Part shown: positions 1-7,534 of the stretch, in pieces | Layout of the letters: every line of letters starts with the position of its first letter | How positions within the stretch are numbered: the stretch's first letter is position 1 | Assembly: GCA_030609125.1 (NCBI GenBank) | Contig: JAUWCW010000044.1 | Location: 1-10,424 of the forward strand | Source: JAUWCW01 sp030609125 [NCBI: Candidatus Rokuibacteriota bacterium] | GTDB taxonomy: Bacteria > JAUVQV01 | DNA length: 10,424 nt | Direction: 5' to 3' | Translations under genes and position numbers: made by a program | Notes under the pieces: model-generated | Databases searched by the model: none | What the model saw: the letters and a program-made list of their open reading frames with translations, nothing else | Told to the model about the DNA's origin: nothing

Positions 1-3
1 ATC

Positions 4-372
4 ATGATTCAGATGCAATCCATGCTGGATGTGGCCGACAACTCCGGCGCCAGGAAGGTGCAGTGCATCAAGGTTCTCGGGGGATCCAAAAGGCGCTACG
101 CCGGCCTGGGCGATATCATCGTCGTGGCCGTCAAGGAGTCCGCTCCGGGGGGCGCGATCAAGAAGGGCGATGTCCTCAAGGCGGTCGTGGTCCGGGTGGT
201 AAAGAGCACTCGCCGCTCGGACGGGTCATACATCCGTTTCGACCGGAACGCCGCCGTTGTCATCAATGCCCAGGGAGAGCCGCAGGGGAGCCGTATTTTC
301 GGCCCTGTCGCCCGCGAACTCCGCGCCCGGGGATTCATGAAAATCGTTTCCCTCGCGCCGGAGGTCCTCTAG
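4..372 (+). CDS. rplN: 50S ribosomal protein L14
   Basis: L14 (uL14) binds 23S rRNA and sits at the subunit interface of the 50S particle, where it contributes to contacts with the 30S subunit. The 122-residue protein has the standard bacterial length. It opens with [16 protein letters not shown] and carries the family blocks [17 protein letters not shown] (residues 21-37), [15 protein letters not shown] (74-88) and [11 protein letters not shown] (97-107), and ends in the usual SLAPEVL. The ATG lies three bases into the window, so its ribosome binding site and the usual upstream neighbours (rpsQ, rpmC) are outside view. Nothing is truncated. It is followed 24 bases later by rplX, the normal spc order. 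Confidence 0.98.
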   Translation: MIQMQSMLDVADNSGARKVQCIKVLGGSKRRYAGLGDIIVVAVKESAPGGAIKKGDVLKAVVVRVVKSTRRSDGSYIRFDRNAAVVINAQGEPQGSRIFGPVARELRARGFMKIVSLAPEVL

Positions 373-396
373 GGGCGAGGAGACGGAGGTGTGGGT

Positions 397-705
397 ATGA
401 ATTACAGAGTGAAGGACACCGTGGAGGTCATCGCGGGCCGCGAGAAGGGCAAGAGGGGCAGGATTCTCAAGGTCCTTCCCGCCCAGGGAAGGGTCATTGT
501 CGAAAAGGTCAACTTCGTCAAGAGACACACCAAGCCTTCCCAGAAGAGCCGGCAGGGGGGAATCGTGGAGAAGGAAGGTTCGATACACGCCTCCAACGTG
601 ATGCTTTTCTGCAAGAAGTGCAACAAGGCCGTCAGGGTCAGGAACCTCCGAGGCGCCGACGGCACCGGGAGCAGGGCCTGTGCCCGGTGCGGGGAACTGA
701 CCTAG
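397..705 (+). CDS. rplX: 50S ribosomal protein L24 with four-cysteine zinc-ribbon-like C-terminus
   Basis: L24 (uL24) is an early assembly-initiating 50S protein that binds 23S rRNA near the exit tunnel. The 102-residue protein starts MNYRVKDTVEVIAG, with a KOW-type RNA-binding fold over roughly residues 1-35 (VEVIAGREKGKRGRILKV). Its C-terminal third carries two CxxC pairs, C72/C75 and C95/C98, as in the zinc-type L24 of many bacteria; metal binding itself is inferred. I chose the ATG at 397 because GGAGGT at 385-390 lies six bases before it. The in-frame GTG at 391 would sit directly against that ribosome binding site and would add only two residues. It lies between rplN and rplE as in most spc operons. 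Confidence 0.97.
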   Translation: MNYRVKDTVEVIAGREKGKRGRILKVLPAQGRVIVEKVNFVKRHTKPSQKSRQGGIVEKEGSIHASNVMLFCKKCNKAVRVRNLRGADGTGSRACARCGELT

Positions 706-756
706 AGACGGGAAGCGCCCTGACTGCGCGGGGAAGATACGGGAGAATCGAGAGGA

Positions 757-1308
757 ATGGCCGCTGAACAAGCAAGGATGAAAGTGAAGTACCGGGAGGA
801 AGTCGTCCCGGCGCTGAAAAAGCAGTTCGGGTACGGCAACATCATGGAAGTGCCTCGACTGGAGAAGATCGTCATCAATCGCGGCGCCGGGGACGCGGCC
901 CAGGAGGCCAAGCTGATGGACTCCTACGTGGCCGAGCTGGCGACGATCACCGGACAGAAGCCGGTGGTGACCCGCGCCAAACGCTCCGTGGCGGCCTTCA
1001 AGCTCCGCGAAGGCATGCCCATTGGCTGCAAGGTGACGATTCGCGGAAACAGGATGTATGAGTTCTACGACAGGCTGGTGAGCCTTACCCTCCCCAGGGT
1101 CCGGGACTTCCGGGGCGTATCGTCCAAGGGTTTCGACGGGCGTGGGAACTTCAACCTCGGCCTGGAAGAGCAGATCATCTTCCCCGAGGTCGATTACGAC
1201 AAGGTGGAGCGGGTCAAGGGCCTGACGGTTACGATCGTCACCACCGCCCGGACCGACGAGGAAGGGCAGGCGCTGCTGGGCGGCATGGGGTTTCCCTTCA
1301 GGGACTGA
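757..1308 (+). CDS. rplE: 50S ribosomal protein L5
   Basis: L5 (uL5) binds 5S rRNA in the central protuberance of the 50S subunit, together with L18 from the same operon, and contacts the P-site tRNA region. The 183-residue protein is of standard length. Recognisable blocks are [16 protein letters not shown] (residues 11-26), [10 protein letters not shown] (32-41), [20 protein letters not shown] (65-84), [11 protein letters not shown] (112-122) and the closing GMGFPFRD. The ATG at 757 is preceded directly by GAGAGG, with a weak GGGAGA ten bases upstream, so its ribosome binding site is poor. An ATG at 778 is possible but would remove a short N-terminal segment that homologues usually have. 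The 51-base gap after rplX is longer than most in this block. Confidence 0.97.
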   Translation: MAAEQARMKVKYREEVVPALKKQFGYGNIMEVPRLEKIVINRGAGDAAQEAKLMDSYVAELATITGQKPVVTRAKRSVAAFKLREGMPIGCKVTIRGNRMYEFYDRLVSLTLPRVRDFRGVSSKGFDGRGNFNLGLEEQIIFPEVDYDKVERVKGLTVTIVTTARTDEEGQALLGGMGFPFRD

Positions 1309-1332
1309 GAGAGACCGTTCGAGGAGGAAGTT

Positions 1333-1518
1333 GTGGCAAAGAAATCTTTGATAAACAAGGCGAACAGGAAACCGGCATTTCCGGTGCGGGGATACAACCG
1401 CTGCCCTCTCTGCGGCAGGCCGAGGGGCTTTCTGAGGAAGTTTCAGATGTGCCGGATCTGTTTCCGTATGCTGGCCCTCAGGGGCGATATCCCCGGCGTG
1501 GTCAAGGCCAGCTGGTAG
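1333..1518 (+). CDS. rpsN: 30S ribosomal protein S14, type Z (zinc)
   Basis: S14 (uS14) binds 16S rRNA in the head of the 30S subunit. At 61 residues this is the short type Z form, not the roughly 100-residue cysteine-free form of enterobacteria. The four zinc ligands are visible as CPLC (C24, C27) and CRIC (C40, C43), and the protein ends in the typical [11 protein letters not shown]. It starts at GTG 1333 ([13 protein letters not shown]), five bases after a strong GAGGAGG at 1321-1327. The small zinc form lies in its normal place between rplE and rpsH. No zinc-free paralogue is visible in the window. Confidence 0.98.
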   Translation: MAKKSLINKANRKPAFPVRGYNRCPLCGRPRGFLRKFQMCRICFRMLALRGDIPGVVKASW

Positions 1519-1540
1519 AGGCCGGGAGGAGGAAGTAAGC

Positions 1541-1939
1541 ATGACGATGACTGACCCGATAGCGGATCTGCTGACCCGCATCCGCAATGCCAACCAGAAC
1601 GGCTCGGACAAGCTTGAGGTGCCGTCTTCCCGGTTCAAAGTGGAGATAGTCAGGGTTCTCAAGGAAGAGGGATACATCAATGATTTCCGCGTTCTGAAGG
1701 ACAAGGAACGGGCGGTGATCAAGATCTCCCTGAAGTACGCCGACAAGGACGAGAGGGTCATCAAGACCATCAAGAAGATAAGCAAGCCCTCAGGGAGAGT
1801 GTACGTGGGAAAAGACGAGATCCCCCGGGTCATGAGCGGCATGGGGGTCGCCATTATTTCCACTCCCAAAGGGGTGATGACGGACAGGCAGGCCCGCCGT
1901 GAAGGGGTCGGCGGGGAAGTGATCTGCACGGTCTGGTAA
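1541..1939 (+). CDS. rpsH: 30S ribosomal protein S8
   Basis: S8 (uS8) binds the central domain of 16S rRNA (helix 21) and nucleates assembly of the 30S platform. In E. coli it also represses the spc operon by binding a mimic site in the rplE leader. The 132-residue protein has the N-terminal TDPIADLLTRIRNA block (residues 4-17) and the C-terminal signature from GVAIISTPKGVMTDRQAR (102-119) to GVGGEVICTVW. ATG 1541 is chosen because GGGAGGAGG at 1524-1532 is eight bases upstream; the in-frame ATG at 1547 is 14 bases away. I could not recognise an S8-type repressor site in the rplE leader by eye. Confidence 0.98.
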   Translation: MTMTDPIADLLTRIRNANQNGSDKLEVPSSRFKVEIVRVLKEEGYINDFRVLKDKERAVIKISLKYADKDERVIKTIKKISKPSGRVYVGKDEIPRVMSGMGVAIISTPKGVMTDRQARREGVGGEVICTVW

Positions 1940-1952
1940 CGAGGAATATGCC

Positions 1953-2489
1953 ATGTCGCGAGTAGGGAAAAAGCCTATACCGATCCCCTCAGGGGTCGAT
2001 GTGAAGATCGGGGACGACTGGCTCGAGGTCAAGGGTCCCAAGGGAACGCTGCGGGGCCCGATCCCCGCCGCTATCAAGGCCGAGGTCAAGGGCAACGAGC
2101 TGACATTCGCCCACGTTGGAAACGAAAAGGGAGGCAACGCCGCCTTCGGGCTGGCGCGGGCCCTGTCGAACAACATGGTGCTGGGAGTCACCGAGGGTTT
2201 TCAGAAGGTTCTCGAGATCGTCGGCGTCGGGTACAGGGCGCAGGTGCAGGGCAGGACCCTGACCCTGAATCTGGGGTACTCGAACCCGGTGGAATACACC
2301 ATCCCGGAAGGGATAGAGGTCAGTGTCGAGCAGAAGAATCAGGTGGTGGTCAAGGGGATCGACAAGCAGCAGGTCGGTTCGGTGGCGGCTGAGATCAGGG
2401 GCTTTCGTGAGCCCGAGCCCTACAAGGGCAAAGGCGTGAAGTACCTCGACGAGCATATCCGCCGGAAGGTGGGCAAGACCGGCGCCTAG
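1953..2489 (+). CDS. rplF: 50S ribosomal protein L6
   Basis: L6 (uL6) sits near the sarcin-ricin loop and the factor-binding stalk base of the 50S subunit. The 178-residue protein has two duplicated alpha/beta domains (about residues 1-80 and 81-170). It begins [14 protein letters not shown], and the second domain contains the signature [12 protein letters not shown] (153-164), which forms part of the rRNA contact. Length and both domains are standard. ATG 1953 follows GAGGA at 1941-1945 by seven bases. It is only 13 bases after the rpsH stop, so translational coupling is likely. Confidence 0.98.
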   Translation: MSRVGKKPIPIPSGVDVKIGDDWLEVKGPKGTLRGPIPAAIKAEVKGNELTFAHVGNEKGGNAAFGLARALSNNMVLGVTEGFQKVLEIVGVGYRAQVQGRTLTLNLGYSNPVEYTIPEGIEVSVEQKNQVVVKGIDKQQVGSVAAEIRGFREPEPYKGKGVKYLDEHIRRKVGKTGA

Positions 2490-2515
2490 CCCGGGCCGTC
2501 GGGGGAGGATCGAAG

Positions 2516-2878
2516 ATGAAGAAGATTGTCAGGGACCCGCGGAAAAAAAGAAGGGTCCGTATCCGAAAGAAGATCAGGGGCGTGCAGGAGCGGCCGCGCA
2601 TGAGCGTCTTCCGGAGCAATAAACACATATACGTCCAGATCGTGGACGATACGAGCGGACGGGTCCTGGCCTGCGCCTCGTCGCTGAGCGATGAGTTCAG
2701 GGGCAAGGCAGTCCAGGGCACGGGCATCGAGGGGGCCAAGATTGTCGGTGCCATGATCGCGGAGAAAGCCATGGCCAGGGATATTGGACAGGTCGTCTTC
2801 GACCGTGGCGGATACCTCTACCACGGCAGAGTGAAGGCCCTGGCCGAGGTGGCCCGCGAGAAGGGCCTGAAGTTCTAA
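2516..2878 (+). CDS. rplR: 50S ribosomal protein L18
   Basis: L18 (uL18) binds 5S rRNA and, with L5, anchors it in the central protuberance. The 120-residue protein has the usual basic N-terminal tail (residues 1-28, including [16 protein letters not shown]). The compact core starts [16 protein letters not shown], and it closes with [20 protein letters not shown] and the terminal GLKF. ATG 2516 lies six bases behind the purine run GGGGAGGA at 2502-2509. Nothing is missing or unusual. The gap to the next gene, rpsE, is 52 bases and contains the leader motif described separately. Confidence 0.98.
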   Translation: MKKIVRDPRKKRRVRIRKKIRGVQERPRMSVFRSNKHIYVQIVDDTSGRVLACASSLSDEFRGKAVQGTGIEGAKIVGAMIAEKAMARDIGQVVFDRGGYLYHGRVKALAEVAREKGLKF

Positions 2879-2891
2879 AACCAGGACGTCC

Positions 2892-2911
2892 GAGACAGGG
2901 GCGGGGACAAC
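2892..2911 (+). promoter_or_regulatory. rpsE leader copy of a 20-base motif shared with rpsD
   Basis: Positions 2892-2911 match 7946-7965, the leader of rpsD, at 17 of 20 bases. The last 11 bases (GCGGGGACAAC) are identical. Both copies lie a short distance upstream of the ribosome binding site of a TTG-started 30S gene. The match is seen directly; a regulatory role is only inferred. The alternative is chance similarity between purine-rich leaders. Confidence 0.35.
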
Positions 2912-2930
2912 AAGGGGGATAAGAGAGCCT

Positions 2931-3461
2931 TTGCAACCGAGACAGAGAAGAGAGTCGTCACAGCCGAGACGAGCGGAAGAGAAAGAGTTCCTCGAAAAGG
3001 TGGTGAACATCAACCGGGTGGCCAAGGTTGTGAAGGGCGGCCGGAGATTCAGCTTCACCGCCCTTGTGGTCGTCGGTGACGGAAAAGGGCGTGTCGGCTG
3101 GGGGATGGGCAAGGCCAACGAGGTTCCCTCCGCCATCAGAAAGGGCATGGAGAAGGCGAAGAAGTCCCTGGTCGCCATCCCTCTGAAAAGGACGACTATT
3201 CCCCACCAGGTTCTCGGCCACTTCGGCGCGGGGAGGGTCATGCTCAAGCCGGCGTCCCAGGGAACGGGCGTCATCGCCGGCGGTCCGGTGCGTGCCGTCA
3301 TGGAGGCTCTGGGCGTCTCGGACATTCTCACCAAGTGCATCGGCACGAAGAACCCCAACAACGTCCTGAAGGCGACTTTCCAGGGCCTGCAGAGCATTCG
3401 CAGCGTGGAAGACGTGGCCCGCGTGAGAGGCAAGAAACCCGAGGAGATCCTCGCCCAGTAG
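2931..3461 (+). CDS. rpsE: 30S ribosomal protein S5
   Basis: S5 (uS5) sits on the solvent side of the 30S subunit near the mRNA entry and, with S4, affects decoding accuracy. The 176-residue protein has the N-terminal double-stranded-RNA-binding-like S5 domain (about residues 19-84, with [19 protein letters not shown] and the loop [17 protein letters not shown]) and the C-terminal domain (about 95-165, with [19 protein letters not shown] and [10 protein letters not shown]). The start is TTG at 2931. It is supported because the family normally has about 20 to 25 residues before the NRVAKV block, and no ATG in frame would supply them. A moderate AAGGGGG at 2912-2918 lies 12 bases upstream. The first 15 residues are arginine-rich and poorly conserved. 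Confidence 0.95.
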   Translation: MQPRQRRESSQPRRAEEKEFLEKVVNINRVAKVVKGGRRFSFTALVVVGDGKGRVGWGMGKANEVPSAIRKGMEKAKKSLVAIPLKRTTIPHQVLGHFGAGRVMLKPASQGTGVIAGGPVRAVMEALGVSDILTKCIGTKNPNNVLKATFQGLQSIRSVEDVARVRGKKPEEILAQ

Positions 3462-3509
3462 AGGCCGAGGCAGAGACTGAAGGCAGGCAGGATGATGGAA
3501 CAGGGAGAA

Positions 3510-3962
3510 ATGAAACTGCACCAGCTGCGGCCCCCGAAGGGCACGAAGAAATCGCCCAAGAGGGTCGGCAGGGGAACAGGGTCGGGTCACGGCAAGACGA
3601 GCTGCCGCGGTCAGAAGGGCCAGTCGTCCCGCTCCGGCGGGGGTGTTCGCCCCGGTTTTGAAGGGGGGCAGATGCCCCTGGCGAGGAGGCTCCCCAAGAG
3701 GGGCTTCCACAACATATTCCGTGTCGAGTACCAGGTGGTCAACGTGAGCCGTCTCGGTGTTTTCGAAGCGGGCGCCGAAGTCGATCTCGAGGGGCTGCGG
3801 GGCAGAAGAATGATCCGCAAGCCCGATGCCCCCGTCAAGATCCTCGGAAAGGGAGACATCGCCCACCCTCTCACCGTCAGGGTTCACGCCGTGAGCGCGA
3901 CCGCGAGAAAGAAGATCGAGGATGCGGGAGGACGGATCGAGCTGATCGGCAAGGGCCGGTAG
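3510..3962 (+). CDS. rplO: 50S ribosomal protein L15
   Basis: L15 (uL15) is a late-assembling 50S protein that threads a basic, glycine-rich extension into 23S rRNA. The 150-residue product begins [11 protein letters not shown]. It has the glycine/arginine-rich arm (residues 13-56, including [19 protein letters not shown] and [18 protein letters not shown]) and the folded C-terminal domain (about 72-148). I chose ATG 3510 because MKLH is the conserved family start. Its ribosome binding site is poorly placed, since GGGAG ends two bases before it. In-frame ATGs at 3492 and 3495 have GAAGG eight or more bases upstream and would add up to six residues, so the start is unsettled. The gene follows rpsE directly, with no rpmD between them. 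Confidence 0.95.
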   Translation: MKLHQLRPPKGTKKSPKRVGRGTGSGHGKTSCRGQKGQSSRSGGGVRPGFEGGQMPLARRLPKRGFHNIFRVEYQVVNVSRLGVFEAGAEVDLEGLRGRRMIRKPDAPVKILGKGDIAHPLTVRVHAVSATARKKIEDAGGRIELIGKGR

Positions 3963-3977
3963 GGGACCGGAAGCACA

Positions 3978-5261
3978 ATGGAAATAGTCAGGAATATATA
4001 CAACATCCCGGAGCTCCGCAAAAGGATCGTCTTCACGTTCCTGATGCTGGTCGTCTACCGTGTGGGCGCCCACATCCCCACTCCCGGCATCGATCTGCAG
4101 GCCCTGGGGTCCTTTTTCGACGCCGCCCGCGGGACGATGCTGGGCTTTTTCGATATGTTTTCAGGGGGTGCCCTCCGGCGGCTGACAATCTTCGCTCTCG
4201 GCATCATGCCCTACATCAACGCCGCCATCATTCTCGAGCTCCTCAAGGTGGTGATCCCCCACCTCGCCCGCCTGGCGAAGGAAGGCGAGGCGGGAAGAAA
4301 GAAGCTCACCCAGTACACCCGCTACGGCACGATCGTCATCGCCATCGTCCAGGCTACGGGTATATCCATCGGCCTGGAGAGCATGACGGCTCCCAACGGC
4401 GCCGCCATCGTTCCCCTCCCGGGCCTCGCCTTTCGCCTCCTCACGATCATCACTCTCACCAGCGGAACGGCCTTTATCATGTGGCTGGGGGAGCAGATCA
4501 GCGAGCGGGGAATAGGCAATGGAATATCCCTCATCATTTTCGCCGGCATCGTCGTGCGCATGCCCGAGGCGATGGTGAAGACCGTAACCCTGTGGCGAAG
4601 CGGCGAAATGCCCCTTTTTCTCCTCCTTTTTCTCGTGGTTATGACCGTGGCCGTCGTGGCGGTGATCGTTTTTGCCGAGACCGGGCAGCGCAAGATACCC
4701 GTGCAGTACGCCCGCCGCGTGGTGGGGCGGAAGATGTACGGGGGGCAGAGCACCTACATCCCGCTCAAGATCAACACCTCGGGTGTCATCCCGCCGATTT
4801 TTGCCTCCTCCATCATCATGTTCCCCGCCACGGTGGCGCAGTTTATAAACGTTCCCGTCATGCAGACCGTTTCGAACCTTCTCCAGCCGGGAAGGATCCT
4901 TTACGAGAGCATCTTCGTCTTCCTGATCGTGTTCTTCTGCTACTTCTACACGGCGGTGGTTTTCAACCCCGACGATCTGGCGGACAACCTGAAGAAGTAC
5001 GGCGGCTTCATCCCCGGCATCCGGCCGGGCAAGAAGACCGCGGCGTATATCGACCGCGTTCTCACCCGCATCACCCTCGGCGGGGCGGTCTATGTTTCCG
5101 CGATCTGCGTGCTGCCCGATATTCTCATCAGCCAGCTCAACGTTCCGTTCTACTTCGGGGGGACGGCGCTGCTGATTTCAGTGGTGGTGGCGAAGGATAC
5201 GGTGACGCAGATCGAGTCGCATCTGTTGACGCGGCATTACAAGGGTTTTCTGAAAAAGTAG
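3978..5261 (+). CDS. secY: Protein translocase subunit SecY
   Basis: SecY is the membrane channel of the Sec translocase. With SecE and SecG it passes unfolded proteins across, or sideways into, the inner membrane, driven by SecA or the ribosome. The 427-residue protein has ten predicted hydrophobic segments, around residues 17-37, 68-92, 113-133, 148-171, 180-198, 211-234, 266-288, 308-329, 365-386 and 391-408. Family blocks include TPGID (35-39), SERGIGNGISLIIFAGIV (175-192), the cytoplasmic QRKIPVQYARR (237-247), IPLKINTSGVIPPIFASS (261-278) and the SecA/ribosome-facing loop DNLKKYGGFIPGIRPGKKT (336-354). ATG 3978 lies 15 bases after rplO, the standard rplO-secY arrangement. Length is slightly short of E. 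coli (443), within the family range. Confidence 0.99.
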   Translation: MEIVRNIYNIPELRKRIVFTFLMLVVYRVGAHIPTPGIDLQALGSFFDAARGTMLGFFDMFSGGALRRLTIFALGIMPYINAAIILELLKVVIPHLARLAKEGEAGRKKLTQYTRYGTIVIAIVQATGISIGLESMTAPNGAAIVPLPGLAFRLLTIITLTSGTAFIMWLGEQISERGIGNGISLIIFAGIVVRMPEAMVKTVTLWRSGEMPLFLLLFLVVMTVAVVAVIVFAETGQRKIPVQYARRVVGRKMYGGQSTYIPLKINTSGVIPPIFASSIIMFPATVAQFINVPVMQTVSNLLQPGRILYESIFVFLIVFFCYFYTAVVFNPDDLADNLKKYGGFIPGIRPGKKTAAYIDRVLTRITLGGAVYVSAICVLPDILISQLNVPFYFGGTALLISVVVAKDTVTQIESHLLTRHYKGFLKK

Positions 5262-5275
5262 GAGGTGAGCTCACC

Positions 5276-5923
5276 ATGCGAATGATACTTCTTGGACCGC
5301 CGGGAGCCGGCAAGGGCACGCAGGCCAAAATGCTCCTGGAGAAGCTGGCGATTCCGCAGATCTCAACGGGCGACATCCTCAGGGCGGCCGTCAAGGACGG
5401 CACGCCCATGGGCCTGGAAGCCAAGAGCTTCATGGACAGCGGGGGCCTGGTCCCCGACTCGGTGGTCATCGGGATCATCCGGGACAGGATCCAGGACGAG
5501 GACTGCAGCAAGGGTTATATCCTGGACGGCTTCCCCCGGACCATCGCCCAGGCCGAGGCGCTGGACACGATGCTCTCCGAACTGGGAAGCGGCATCGACG
5601 CCGTCGTGAGCCTGCAGGCCGACGAGGAAGAGCTTGTCCGTCGCCTGACGGGACGGCGGACTTGCCGGTCCTGCGGTTTTGGTTTTCACGTCATGTTCAA
5701 GCCTCCCAAGGCCGAGGGTGTCTGCGATGAGTGCGGCGGCGAGCTGTACCAGCGTGACGACGACCAGGAGACGGCAATCCGGGAGCGGCTCTCCGTCTAT
5801 GGGGAGCAGACCCAGCCTCTTATCGACTATTACCGCGGCAAAGGCACCCTGAAGGAAGTCGACGGGCTCGGCGAGATCCAGGAGATCCAGGGGAGAATCC
5901 TGGGGGCCATCGGGACGGCCTAG
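5276..5923 (+). CDS. adk: Adenylate kinase with zinc-type lid
   Basis: Adenylate kinase converts ATP plus AMP to two ADP in the cytoplasm. The 215-residue protein has the P-loop GPPGAGKGT (residues 7-15), the AMP-binding STGDILRAAV (30-39) and LDGFPRT (83-89), and the lid-flanking arginines in RRLTGRRTC (122-130). The long lid carries C130, C133, C150 and C153 (CRSC and CDEC), the structural zinc site found in Gram-positive and many deltaproteobacterial enzymes but not in E. coli. A strong GGAGGT at 5261-5266 overlaps the secY stop, nine bases before ATG 5276. An exact 12-base palindrome (5264-5275) fills the space between them. adk after secY is common in Firmicutes and Desulfobacterota. Confidence 0.99.
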   Translation: MRMILLGPPGAGKGTQAKMLLEKLAIPQISTGDILRAAVKDGTPMGLEAKSFMDSGGLVPDSVVIGIIRDRIQDEDCSKGYILDGFPRTIAQAEALDTMLSELGSGIDAVVSLQADEEELVRRLTGRRTCRSCGFGFHVMFKPPKAEGVCDECGGELYQRDDDQETAIRERLSVYGEQTQPLIDYYRGKGTLKEVDGLGEIQEIQGRILGAIGTA

Positions 5924-5968
5924 GACCTTTGGGCGGACTGCGGACTGAAAAGATGAGTTTCACCGGGG

Positions 5969-6718
5969 ATGATAATTCTGAAGACACGGGAAGAGCTGGA
6001 AAAAATGCGGCGGGTGAGCCGCGTCATCGGGGAGACTCTTGAGGGCATGGAGCATCTTATGAAACCCGGCGTGCGGACGAAGGAGATCGACGAGTTCGCC
6101 GAGGACTCCCTGCGCTCCCGCGGCGTGGAGCCCGGGTTCAAGGGGTACCGGGGCTATCCGGCCACGGTCTGCGCCTCACGGAACGAGGTCGTGGTCCACG
6201 GCATTCCCTCCGACGAGACTCTCGAGGAGGGTGACATCATCAGCATCGATGTGGGGGGGCTGCTGGAAGGATACTACGGCGATTCAGCCAGGACCTTCCC
6301 CGTGGGGAAGGTGTCTCCCACGGCAGCCCGGCTCCTCGATACTGCCCGGGAAGCACTGGAACGGGGCATCGAGCAGGCCAGGGTCGGAGGACGGCTGCAC
6401 GACATTTCGTGGGCCATCCAGAACTGTGCCGAGAGTGAGAACTTCAACGTCGTCAGGGACTACGTGGGACACGGTATAGGCAGAAGTCTTCACGAGGATC
6501 CCCAGGTGCCCAATTTCGGGCAGCCCGGCAGCGGGCCGCGCCTGCGGGAGGGCATGGTTCTGGCTATCGAGCCGATGCTGAACGCGGGGACCTCGGAGGT
6601 GAAGCTGAAGAACGACGGCTGGGCCGTGGTGACGTCGGACGGCATGCTTTCGGCGCACTTCGAGCACACCGTGGCTATAACCGAGGCGGGGCCTGAAGTC
6701 CTGACCCGGTGTTTGTGA
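5969..6718 (+). CDS. map: Methionine aminopeptidase, type I
   Basis: This enzyme removes the initiator methionine from new proteins and uses a two-metal centre. The 249-residue protein has the pita-bread fold of type I enzymes with no N-terminal extension. The five metal ligands are visible: D94 (ISIDVGG), D105 (YGDSART), H168 (GHGIG), E201 (AIEPM) and E232 (HFEHTVAI). H77 in VVVHGIP matches the substrate-contact histidine of E. coli. The start at ATG 5969 ([19 protein letters not shown]) fits the family, but its ribosome binding site is weak: GGGG touches the start codon and nothing better lies upstream. The gene sits 45 bases after adk and 11 bases before infA. Confidence 0.98.
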   Translation: MIILKTREELEKMRRVSRVIGETLEGMEHLMKPGVRTKEIDEFAEDSLRSRGVEPGFKGYRGYPATVCASRNEVVVHGIPSDETLEEGDIISIDVGGLLEGYYGDSARTFPVGKVSPTAARLLDTAREALERGIEQARVGGRLHDISWAIQNCAESENFNVVRDYVGHGIGRSLHEDPQVPNFGQPGSGPRLREGMVLAIEPMLNAGTSEVKLKNDGWAVVTSDGMLSAHFEHTVAITEAGPEVLTRCL

Positions 6719-6729
6719 GGAGGGGAAGT

Positions 6730-6948
6730 ATGGCCAAGGAAGAAGCGATCGAGATTGAGGGGACGATCGTCGAGCCCCTGCCCAACGCCATGTTCCGGGT
6801 GAAACTGGAGAACGGGCATCGCATCCTGGCTTACATTTCCGGCAAGATGCGGATGCACTATATCCGGATCCTTCCGGGTGACAAGGTCAAGGTGGCTCTT
6901 TCGCCTTACGACCTCAGCCGCGGCCGGATCGTGTTCCGCTACAAGTAG
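6730..6948 (+). CDS. infA: Translation initiation factor IF-1
   Basis: IF-1 binds the A site of the 30S subunit during initiation and cooperates with IF-2 and IF-3. The product is 72 residues, the canonical length, and is a single OB-fold (S1-like). It begins [20 protein letters not shown], followed by [21 protein letters not shown] (21-41), the '[18 protein letters not shown]' block (50-67) and the end FRYK. ATG 6730 is chosen over an upstream in-frame GTG at 6709. AGGAGG at 6718-6723 is spaced six bases from 6730, and the upstream start would overlap map and add an unconserved heptapeptide. It stands between map and rpmJ as in Firmicutes-style and Desulfobacterota operons. Confidence 0.98.
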   Translation: MAKEEAIEIEGTIVEPLPNAMFRVKLENGHRILAYISGKMRMHYIRILPGDKVKVALSPYDLSRGRIVFRYK

Positions 6949-6968
6949 GACGGCAGGAGACAGGTACG

Positions 6969-7082
6969 ATGAAAGTCAGATCGTCGGTCAAGAAGATATG
7001 CGACAAGTGCAAGGTTATTCGCCGCAAAGGGGTGGTGCGGGTTATCTGCGAAAACCCCAAGCATAAGCAGCGCCAGGGATAG
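6969..7082 (+). CDS. rpmJ: 50S ribosomal protein L36, zinc form
   Basis: L36 (bL36) is the smallest 50S protein and stabilises 23S rRNA through a zinc ribbon. This 37-residue ORF is easily missed because of its size. It reads [20 protein letters not shown] and so on, with the complete C11, C14, C27, H32 zinc ligand set (CDKC, ICENPKH), so it is the C+ form. It ends with KHKQRQG at a TAG (7080-7082). AGGAG at 6955-6959 lies nine bases before ATG 6969. The position between infA and rpsM is the universal one for this gene. Confidence 0.98.
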   Translation: MKVRSSVKKICDKCKVIRRKGVVRVICENPKHKQRQG

Positions 7083-7114
7083 GCGGCAGCGGCGAAGAGT
7101 AGACGGAAAGGCTA

Positions 7115-7122
7115 AAAGGAGG
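7115..7122 (+). promoter_or_regulatory. Ribosome binding site that fixes the rpsM TTG start
   Basis: AAAGGAGG is a near-complete match to the anti-Shine-Dalgarno sequence and lies seven bases before TTG 7130. It supports the TTG start, because no ATG or GTG lies at the conserved N-terminus ARIAGVD. Confidence 0.85.
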
Positions 7123-7129
7123 AAATTCA

Positions 7130-7504
7130 TTGGCTCGGATAGCAGGCGTTGACTTGCCGAGGGAAAAGAGGGTTGAGATCGCCCTGTGCTACATCTACGG
7201 GATCGGACCCAGGATTTCGGGCCGTGTGCTCAGCATGGCGAACATCAATGTGGACATGCGCGTCAAGAACCTCACCGAGGAGGAGGTCAGCCGGATCCGG
7301 AATGTCATCGACCAGAACTTCAAGGTCGAGGGGGAGCTTCGCAAGGAGGTCTCCTTCAATATCAAGAGGTTGATGGACATAGGCTGCTACCGCGGGCTGC
7401 GTCACCGCCGGAACCTTCCGGTTCGCGGCCAGAGGACGCACACCAACGCCCGGACCCGCCGTGGGAAGAGAAGAGCCACGGTGCGCACCAGCAAGGGCAA
7501 GTAA
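7130..7504 (+). CDS. rpsM: 30S ribosomal protein S13
   Basis: S13 (uS13) is in the 30S head. It forms bridges to the 50S subunit, and its tail reaches the P-site tRNA. The 124-residue protein begins [19 protein letters not shown], contains the helix-two-turn-helix region ([19 protein letters not shown], residues 21-39) and ends in the basic C-terminal extension with [20 protein letters not shown] (89-108). It starts with TTG at 7130, which has a very strong ribosome binding site. In E. coli this gene begins the alpha operon. Here it continues the run from rpmJ after 47 bases, with no clear promoter in the gap. Confidence 0.98.
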   Translation: MARIAGVDLPREKRVEIALCYIYGIGPRISGRVLSMANINVDMRVKNLTEEEVSRIRNVIDQNFKVEGELRKEVSFNIKRLMDIGCYRGLRHRRNLPVRGQRTHTNARTRRGKRRATVRTSKGK

Positions 7505-7534
7505 GAGAAGCACTGACCGGAGAGGACGGATTCA

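Noticed and set aside
391-396. GTG at 391 as the rplX start
   Set aside because: It abuts the GGAGGT site with no spacer; ATG 397 has ideal spacing and family-like length.
706-756. S8-type repressor site in the rplE leader
   Set aside because: I could not find by eye a helix resembling the 16S helix 21 site, so no claim is made.
63-767. 234-codon + strand frame overlapping rplN and rplX
   Set aside because: It is out-of-frame reading of two certain genes, with arginine/glycine-rich composition and no homology signal.
226-1929. 567-codon open frame on the - strand opposite rplN to rpsH
   Set aside because: It runs antisense through six conserved ribosomal genes; long antisense frames are expected in high-GC coding DNA, and its product shows no recognisable domain.
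4481-5923. 480-codon + strand frame overlapping secY and ending at the adk stop
   Set aside because: Its C-terminal part is adk itself read from far upstream; the rest is out-of-frame secY, rich in R, H and G.
6709-6729. Upstream GTG start for infA at 6709
   Set aside because: It overlaps the map stop, lies before the AGGAGG site and adds an unconserved extension; ATG 6730 gives the canonical 72 residues.
7083-7129. S4-binding pseudoknot of the alpha operon in the rpsM leader
   Set aside because: The gap is only 47 bases and I could not find convincing nested pairings like those of the E. coli alpha leader.
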